DNA of 64,000 bases from Crossiella sp. S99.2 (GTDB lineage: Bacteria > Actinomycetota > Actinomycetes > Mycobacteriales > Pseudonocardiaceae). Within the stretch, counting starts at the first letter, position 1. The number at the start of each line of letters is the position of its first letter. A program made the position numbers and the translations under genes. Where the stretch lies: NCBI RefSeq assembly GCF_023094165.1, contig NZ_JALMDK010000003.1:434001-498000 (forward strand), given 5' to 3'. Of this stretch, positions 58,981 to 64,000 are shown in pieces. Under the pieces are notes generated by a model. That model was not told where the DNA came from. It saw nothing but the letters and a program-made list of their open reading frames with translations, and ran no database searches.

Positions 58981-59598
58981 TCACCCCGCGGCCCCGAAGG
59001 TCAGCAACTCCCGCCGGTACACCGGCGCCAGCGCCGACCCCGCGGGCGGCACCCGCGCCCCGAGCCGATAGTCCAGTTCCAGCAACACGACGAAGTCCGG
59101 CAACGCGTCCTCGGTCGGCTGCCCCTGGGCGTCCCGGCTGCCCGGTTCGGCGTCCCATTCGATGAGGTGAATGGAGACGGAGTAGCGCCCGGGTGGCAAC
59201 GGCAGCCCGGTGTCGGCGGGCCGCCCGGACACCTCCTCGATGCCGCCAACGTGCACCATCCCGTGGCACACCAACAGGTAGGGCTCGGAACTGAGCATCA
59301 CATAACGCTCCTCCCGCGCACTCAATCCGGCCCCGCCACCGGGCATCTCCGGCGCGCTCAACCCCAGGCCGCCACCGGGCGCCTCCGGCCCACCGGCTCG
59401 CAGCACCACCTGCCAGGCCCCGTTGCCGCCGATGTTGATCGGCACCAGCCCGCCCGCCTCGATCCGCGCCCGGATCCCGTCCTCGGTCCCCAGTTCCGCC
59501 GCCCAGCTGGGCTGATCAACGATCCCGGCGAACTCCTCAGGCGCCCAGATCGCCAGCATCCCCGCCTCGGTCGAGGCCACTCCGGACAACTCGGCCAC
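58981..59598 (-). CDS. Conserved hypothetical protein, soluble
   Basis: A 205-residue protein of unknown family. It is beta-rich with a central Gly/Pro-rich loop containing an imperfect duplication (PGGGLGLSAPEM and PGGGAGLSA), and a C-terminal region with paired SIHLIEWDAEPGSRD and FVVLLELDYRLGA. GTG 59598 is chosen for its AAGGGA ribosome site; a GTG seven codons upstream is possible. It lies divergent from the recombinase gene. Confidence 0.65.
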   Translation of the reverse strand: MAELSGVASTEAGMLAIWAPEEFAGIVDQPSWAAELGTEDGIRARIEAGGLVPINIGGNGAWQVVLRAGGPEAPGGGLGLSAPEMPGGGAGLSAREERYVMLSSEPYLLVCHGMVHVGGIEEVSGRPADTGLPLPPGRYSVSIHLIEWDAEPGSRDAQGQPTEDALPDFVVLLELDYRLGARVPPAGSALAPVYRRELLTFGAAG

Positions 59599-59666
59599 CG
59601 CAGTTCCCTTCCGTGTCACCGGTCTACGGAGTCGATCATGACATCCCGCTGTGGCAGGCTGGTCGG

Positions 59667-61013
59667 GTGGAGCACCCCGGCGCAGCGTCCCAGGTCGTCG
59701 ATCGCCTGCCCCAGCTCGTGCGCGCCCGCCTGGAGCAGGGCCCGCGCAGCGTGCTGGTGGACACCCAGCAGTTGCTGGCGGTGCGCGCCCGCTTCGACGC
59801 CGAACAGTCCGAGTCCCTGGCCCGCTACCTGGAAGCCAGCCAGTCCCCCAACACCCTGCGCGCCTACCGTTCGGACTGGCTGGCCTGGTCGGCCTGGTGC
59901 GCCGCCGAGGGCCGCCAGGCCCTGCCCGCCGACCCGCTCGACGTCGCGGTCTACCTCGCCGCGGCCGCCGACACCCGCAAACCCACCGGCCAGCCCGCCT
60001 TCAGCCCCGCGACCCTGGAACGCAAGTCCGCCGCCATCGCCGCCGTGCACGCCGCCAACGGCCTGCCCAGCCCCACCCGCTCGGACGTGGTCCGCCTGAC
60101 GTTGCGCGGTATCCGCCGCACCCGCCGCACCCAGCCCACCCGCAAACGCCCCGTCCTGCTGCACACCCTGGAAGAGTTGCTCGCCGGGCTGCCCGCCCCG
60201 GGCTGGCCCACCGAACCAGCCCGCCGCCGAGACCAGCTGCTGCTCCTGGTCGGCTTCGCCGGCGCCCTGCGCCGCAGCGAACTGGCGGCCCTGACCCTGG
60301 ACGACGTCACCGTCGACACCGACCTCAGCACCGGCGAACCCCTCCTGCTGGTCCACCTGGCCAGCACCAAAACCGACCCCACCGGCATCCACGAACAACG
60401 CGTCGCCCTCCCCAGGGGCCAACGCCCGCACACCTGCCCCGTGTGCGCCTTCGCCAACTGGGTGGCCCTGCTGGAAGTCAACGCCACCAACGGTTCCACC
60501 GCCCTCCAGGACCACCTCGCCCCGCAGTCCCCGGCTGTCGCCCAATCCACTGCCCCGCAACCCCCGGCAACCACCCGATCCCCAGCCAGTACCCAGTCCT
60601 TGGTTGGCTCGCAGCCCCCAACCGGCCCACAGCCCCCAGCGCCCCCTCGATCCCCCTCCCTCTCCGCCACGGTGCACACCTGCCACGCCTACCGAGGCAC
60701 CTCCCTGGCCAATGGCTCCGCGCACCCCCTCTTCCCCGCCATCACCAAGCACGGCCACCTGGGCGGCACCCCCATCTCCGGCCGCGCGGTCGCCGAACTG
60801 GTCAAGCGCTATGCCGCGCGCGCGGGTCTGGACCCGGCCCTGTTCTCCGGCCACTCCCTCCGCGCGGGTTTCGCCACCCAGGCTGCCCTCGGCGGCGCCA
60901 GCGACCGGGAGATCATGCGCCAGGGCCGCTGGTCCAACCCGCGCACCGTGCACCGCTACATCCGCACCGCGAACCCGTTGGAAGACAACGCGGTGACCAA
61001 GCTCGGCCTGTGA
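59667..61013 (+). CDS. Tyrosine recombinase/integrase with Pro/Gln-rich insertion
   Basis: A 448-residue site-specific recombinase. Core-binding SAM-like domain ~30-135 (LARYLEASQSPNTLRAYRSDW). The catalytic set is Arg202 (GALRRSEL), Lys235 (ASTKTD), His396-x2-Arg399 (SGHSLRAGF), Trp422 at the second-His position and nucleophile Tyr431 (HRYIR). All are present, so it should be active. Residues ~283-336 form a low-complexity PQSP/PQPP-type insert between Lys and His, absent in most family members. CPVC (257-260) precedes it. No attachment site or tRNA is visible nearby. Confidence 0.88.
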   Translation: MEHPGAASQVVDRLPQLVRARLEQGPRSVLVDTQQLLAVRARFDAEQSESLARYLEASQSPNTLRAYRSDWLAWSAWCAAEGRQALPADPLDVAVYLAAAADTRKPTGQPAFSPATLERKSAAIAAVHAANGLPSPTRSDVVRLTLRGIRRTRRTQPTRKRPVLLHTLEELLAGLPAPGWPTEPARRRDQLLLLVGFAGALRRSELAALTLDDVTVDTDLSTGEPLLLVHLASTKTDPTGIHEQRVALPRGQRPHTCPVCAFANWVALLEVNATNGSTALQDHLAPQSPAVAQSTAPQPPATTRSPASTQSLVGSQPPTGPQPPAPPRSPSLSATVHTCHAYRGTSLANGSAHPLFPAITKHGHLGGTPISGRAVAELVKRYAARAGLDPALFSGHSLRAGFATQAALGGASDREIMRQGRWSNPRTVHRYIRTANPLEDNAVTKLGL

Positions 61014-61026
61014 CAACCCGCCCCGG

Positions 61027-61647
61027 CTACCGGTCCCCGCGCAGGTACCGGGTCACCATGGCGACCAGTTCGCGCTCGAAGGTCTCGACCGGGCTGGTCC
61101 GCGGCGCGGCCATGAACTTGTGGGTGTTCATCTCCACGGTGAACAGGATGATCTCCGCGGCCACATCGGCATCGCCCACCCGGATGTCGGGGTGCCGGAG
61201 CAGGACATCGCGGACCTGGGCCGTGCGCAGCTTGCCGTGCCGGTCGATGGTGTCGAGCAGCTCCTGGGAGACCGGCGCCTCCTCGATCATCACCCGGAGC
61301 AGCCGGGGATCGTCGCTGTGGTTGTCGATCGCGTCGCGGATCAAGGCCCGCACGGTGGCTTCCAGCGTCCCTGGCGAGAGGTCGAGTTCGGCGGCGCTGG
61401 TCCAGGTGCCGCGGTCGATGTGCTGGATGAGCAGTTCGGCGAGGATGGCGTCCTTGTTCGGGAAGTACTGGTAGAGCGAGCCGATGGAGATGCGGGCGCG
61501 CTCGGCGATGCGGTTGGTGGTGCCCGCGGCGTAGCCGTGCTCGGCGAAAACGTGAGCAGCCGCGGTGAGGATGCGCTCGCGGGTGAGTTCGGCACGCACC
61601 TGACGGGGCTTGCGACGTGGTTCCAAGCGACGGTCCGCCGATGGCAT
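61027..61647 (-). CDS. TetR family transcriptional regulator
   Basis: A 206-residue repressor: basic N-terminus, HTH TNRIAERARISIGSLYQYFPNKDAIL (~40-66) and a TetR_C_15-like C-terminal domain. ATG 61647 follows GAGGAGG. Divergent from the large PNPOx-ferredoxin reductase gene with a TGAGC-TAAT-GCTCA palindrome between, so that flavo-iron-sulfur protein is its likely target. It ends 13 bp from the recombinase gene end (convergent). Confidence 0.93.
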   Translation of the reverse strand: MPSADRRLEPRRKPRQVRAELTRERILTAAAHVFAEHGYAAGTTNRIAERARISIGSLYQYFPNKDAILAELLIQHIDRGTWTSAAELDLSPGTLEATVRALIRDAIDNHSDDPRLLRVMIEEAPVSQELLDTIDRHGKLRTAQVRDVLLRHPDIRVGDADVAAEIILFTVEMNTHKFMAAPRTSPVETFERELVAMVTRYLRGDR

Positions 61648-61689
61648 GCTGGTCCTCCTCGATGGCGGCAAAAGCGAGTAGCAAATACC

Positions 61690-61703
61690 TGAGCTAATGC
61701 TCA
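61690..61703. promoter_or_regulatory. TetR operator TGAGC-TAAT-GCTCA
   Basis: Perfect 5-bp inverted repeat in the TetR/PNPOx-reductase divergent spacer; a further TGAGC half-site lies at 61715-61719. Confidence 0.55.
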
Positions 61704-61802
61704 CAATAGTGCTATGAGCTGCGCAGACAAGGTGCCCGGCGGCATCTGGCGCGCAGGTTGCCAGCGGCACGGCCGGTCCACGCCGGGATGAGGGGGATTC
61801 CC

Positions 61803-64000
61803 ATGCAGTTGAGCGCATTACGCCGGATGTCCACGGTCGCCGAAGTCGAGGCGACCGTGGGACCGCCACCGGCGGTGATCATGATGAAGCAGATCAGCGC
61901 CCTCGACGAAGGCTGCCGGAGCATCCTGGCGCACAGTCCGCTCGCCGCCTTCGGCTACCGCGACGCGGAAGGCGTCAGCCGCACGACGTTCCTCGGCGGC
62001 ACCCCCGGCTTCATCCGCGTCCACTCGCCCACCCGGATCTCCTTCGCTCTGCCCGATGGCCAGGCGCACGGCCCGGTGTCGTTCCTGTTCCTTCTGCCGG
62101 GCGTCGGGGAAACGTTGCGCGTCAACGGTTCCGTGGTCAAGCGCAAGGGCGCCGAGACCTTCGTCGACGTGCACGAGGCGTACGTGCACTGCGCCCAGGC
62201 AGTCATCCGCTCCCGCCTGTGGCAGCCCCCAGCTCCCACCGACCCCGCACCCGTTCCCGACTTCGAGCCCGCCAACGACGGCGGTGGCAGCGACGGCAAC
62301 AGCGCCAACGGCGGCGATGACGGCGGCGGCAACGGCAACGACGCCAACGGCGACAGCGACAGCGCTGGCACCAGCGGCGACAACGGCAATGGCACCAGCG
62401 GCGACAGCGCCAGCAATGCCAACGGCGGCGGCGATGACGGCCCGCTGCGCGGCCCTGGCGTGGCCGATTTCCTGGCCGCCGCCCCATTCCTCGCACTGTC
62501 CACCTGGGACGCCTCCGGCGGCAGCGACACCAGTCCACGCGGGGACTGGCGGACCGTCGCGCGGATCCTGGACAGCCGGACCCTCGCCATCCCGGACCGC
62601 AAGGGCAACAAACGCACGGACAGCCTGCACAACCTCCTCCAGGACAACCGGCTCTCCTTCGCCGCCCTCGTCCCGGGCCGCACCGGCGTGCTGCACGTGC
62701 GCGGCCGCGGCTCGATCACCGACGATCCGGCGTTGCTGGCGACGATGGCCTTGCGTGGCACACCCCCGCACGCGGCCCTGCTCATCGAGGTTGACCACGC
62801 CGAAGTGACCGCGGGCCCCGCCCTGGCACGGTCCCGGCCGTGGACCGCGGCCGCGCACCTGGTGCGTGGCACGGTGCCTGACCTGATGGCGCTGGCCGGA
62901 GACCACCTCGCCACGAACCTGGCCAAGGCCGAGGGCAGTCGGCTCGCTCGGGTGTTCCAGGTCGTCATGAAGATCCCTGGGATCAACCGGTTGTTGCGGC
63001 TGGTGATGAACCGCGCCTACCGGTCCGCACTGCAGAAGGAGGGCTACCAGGACGTCGAGGTCGGCTCCCGCCGCGCCGGGCGAGACCAGCGTCCCGCCGC
63101 CGGGCCCGCGGCGGAGCACCCGGTGCGGGAGGTGCGGATCGCCGAGGTTCGCCAGGAGACGCCCAGCACGATCACCCTGGCGCTGGAGGACGCCAACGAC
63201 CCCGCCCCCTTCCACTTCCGCCCCGGACAGTTCTTCACCCTGATCACCGACATCGACGGCCGGCCGGTACGGCGCGCCTACTCCGCCTCCTCCGCACCCG
63301 GGACGCCACGGCTGGAGGTCACGGTCAAGCAGGTCAACGGCGGCCGGTTCTCCACCCACGTCCACCGCACCCTGCGCACCGGGGACCGGCTGTCGCTCCG
63401 CGGCCCCTCCGGCGTCTTCCACACCGACCCGGCGGCAGCACACGAGGTCGTGCTGATCGCTGCGGGCAGCGGCGTCACCCCGATGATGAGCATGATCCGC
63501 ACCCTGCTGGCCGCACCGGCGACCAGCCGGATCACGCTGCTGTACAGCAATCGCACCGAACCGGACATCATCTTCGCCGACGAACTCCACCGGCTGGCAA
63601 CGGAAAACCCCGAACGCCTGTCGGTCACCCACATCCTCACCCAGCAGCACGGACGGCTCGACGCCCCGGGCACGCACAGCTGGCTCACCGAGCTGAACCC
63701 CGCCGAAACCGCCCGGTACTACCTGTGCGGCCCCGAACCGCTGATGGACACGGTCCAGGGCGTCCTGACCGAACGCGGCGTGCCTGAAGCCCACGTGCAC
63801 CAGGAGCGCTACGCCAGCGGAGCGGACACCGCCGGCACAACCACCGCACCGCAGGAGATGGTGGTCGAGGACGGCGCGCACGAAGTCGGCTCCGTGGTGG
63901 TCGAACCAGGCCAGACGCTCCTGGACGCCGGTCTCGCGGCGGGCCTGCCGATGCCCTACTCCTGCACGGTCGGCAACTGCGGAGACTGCATGGTGAAACT
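61803..64000 (+). CDS. PNPOx-PNPOx-ferredoxin reductase-[2Fe-2S] ferredoxin fusion (3' end outside window)
   Basis: At least 732 residues; the frame is open to the window edge. ATG 61803 follows GAGGGGG. Residues ~20-145 form a pyridoxamine-phosphate-oxidase-like split barrel (HEAYVHCAQAVIRSRLW). Residues 158-213 are a Gly/Asn/Asp/Ser low-complexity linker. Residues ~217-345 form a second PNPOx-like unit (TSPRGDW, LAIPDRKGNKRTDSLHNLL). Then comes an FNR module (RRAYSAS for FAD, IAAGSGVTPMMSMI for NAD(P), YYLCGPEPLM). A plant-type ferredoxin begins C721-x4-C726-x2-C729; the fourth Cys would lie outside. Likely an electron-transfer enzyme for xenobiotic or oxidative chemistry. Confidence 0.88.
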   Translation, partial: MQLSALRRMSTVAEVEATVGPPPAVIMMKQISALDEGCRSILAHSPLAAFGYRDAEGVSRTTFLGGTPGFIRVHSPTRISFALPDGQAHGPVSFLFLLPGVGETLRVNGSVVKRKGAETFVDVHEAYVHCAQAVIRSRLWQPPAPTDPAPVPDFEPANDGGGSDGNSANGGDDGGGNGNDANGDSDSAGTSGDNGNGTSGDSASNANGGGDDGPLRGPGVADFLAAAPFLALSTWDASGGSDTSPRGDWRTVARILDSRTLAIPDRKGNKRTDSLHNLLQDNRLSFAALVPGRTGVLHVRGRGSITDDPALLATMALRGTPPHAALLIEVDHAEVTAGPALARSRPWTAAAHLVRGTVPDLMALAGDHLATNLAKAEGSRLARVFQVVMKIPGINRLLRLVMNRAYRSALQKEGYQDVEVGSRRAGRDQRPAAGPAAEHPVREVRIAEVRQETPSTITLALEDANDPAPFHFRPGQFFTLITDIDGRPVRRAYSASSAPGTPRLEVTVKQVNGGRFSTHVHRTLRTGDRLSLRGPSGVFHTDPAAAHEVVLIAAGSGVTPMMSMIRTLLAAPATSRITLLYSNRTEPDIIFADELHRLATENPERLSVTHILTQQHGRLDAPGTHSWLTELNPAETARYYLCGPEPLMDTVQGVLTERGVPEAHVHQERYASGADTAGTTTAPQEMVVEDGAHEVGSVVVEPGQTLLDAGLAAGLPMPYSCTVGNCGDCMVK
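62274..62441 (+). repeat. In-frame low-complexity GGC/AAC/GAC repeat
   Basis: A 168-bp stretch of imperfect GGC-AAC, GGC-GAC and AGC-GAC codon repeats encoding a Gly/Asn/Asp/Ser linker inside the PNPOx-reductase fusion. It is probably slippage-prone, so length may vary between strains. Confidence 0.75.

Noticed and set aside
59667..61013. Recombinase as evidence of a prophage or integrative element here
   Set aside because: No tRNA, att-like direct repeats, replication, transfer or phage genes occur around it within the window.
62274..62441. Possible CRISPR or tandem minisatellite
   Set aside because: Units are irregular codon repeats in frame with a protein; there are no spacers or uniform repeat length.

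Overview
The window is chromosomal DNA of very high G+C content with strong G/C third-codon bias, frequent GTG starts, many ATGA/GTGA gene overlaps and a very dense set of one-component regulators (TetR, HxlR, MerR, PadR, AraC, Lrp, ArsR, CGNR). This is typical of a filamentous actinomycete; the Pseudonocardiales (Crossiella, Amycolatopsis, Saccharothrix relatives) is a plausible home, but no rRNA, tRNA or core marker is present to fix the genus. The region looks like an accessory, secondary-metabolism and stress arm of the chromosome, with no phage or plasmid core.

Layout. 1-3.5 kb: 5' part of a zinc-finger/coiled-coil protein, a long hairpin, and a DrrAB-type ABC exporter with an EXLDI protein. 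3.6-15.9 kb: small oxidoreductases, hydrolases, a NarL two-component system, an APH(6)-like phosphotransferase under a TetR with twin operators, and a secreted lipase. 15.9-19.8 kb: crotonase plus SNF2 helicase, and an SRPBCC protein. 20-29.4 kb: repeated 'regulator facing enzyme' pairs, several with clear palindromic operators, a structured repeat at 26928-27050 and a decayed GNAT gene. 29.7-37.5 kb: an FAD monooxygenase, then a tightly overlapping operon GNAT - LuxE - LuxC::PaaK fusion closed by a strong terminator, then a second monooxygenase with its TetR. 38-53.5 kb: secreted proteins, three HxlR-type regulators (one fused to a peroxiredoxin), an MFS exporter overlapping a second PaaK-like ligase, YCII proteins, RidA, SDR and ArsR/MFS. 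53.5-58.2 kb: PadR - DrrA - DrrB - UvrA-like (DrrC) drug-resistance operon ended by two tandem hairpins. 58.2-64 kb: DUF554 membrane protein, an unknown protein, a tyrosine recombinase with a proline/glutamine-rich insertion, a TetR, and the start of a large PNPOx-PNPOx-ferredoxin reductase-ferredoxin fusion cut by the window edge.

How the genes may work together. The best candidate for a little-described system is the acyl-activation/reduction operon at 31107-35922. LuxE and PaaK domains form acyl-adenylates; the LuxC domain, with its thioester Cys visible, reduces the acyl group to an aldehyde; the leading GNAT could acylate the substrate or product. This resembles the GriC/GriD carboxylic acid reductase of grixazone biosynthesis and EhpF/EhpG of phenazine tailoring, but with the reductase and a second ligase fused in one chain. 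Two nearby monooxygenases, the ligase/exporter pair at 43916-46371 and the DrrABC operon could be tailoring, export and self-resistance functions; that link is inference. Many enzyme/regulator pairs look like single-input xenobiotic or redox switches. Operator-like repeats could be located for a large share of them and are listed.
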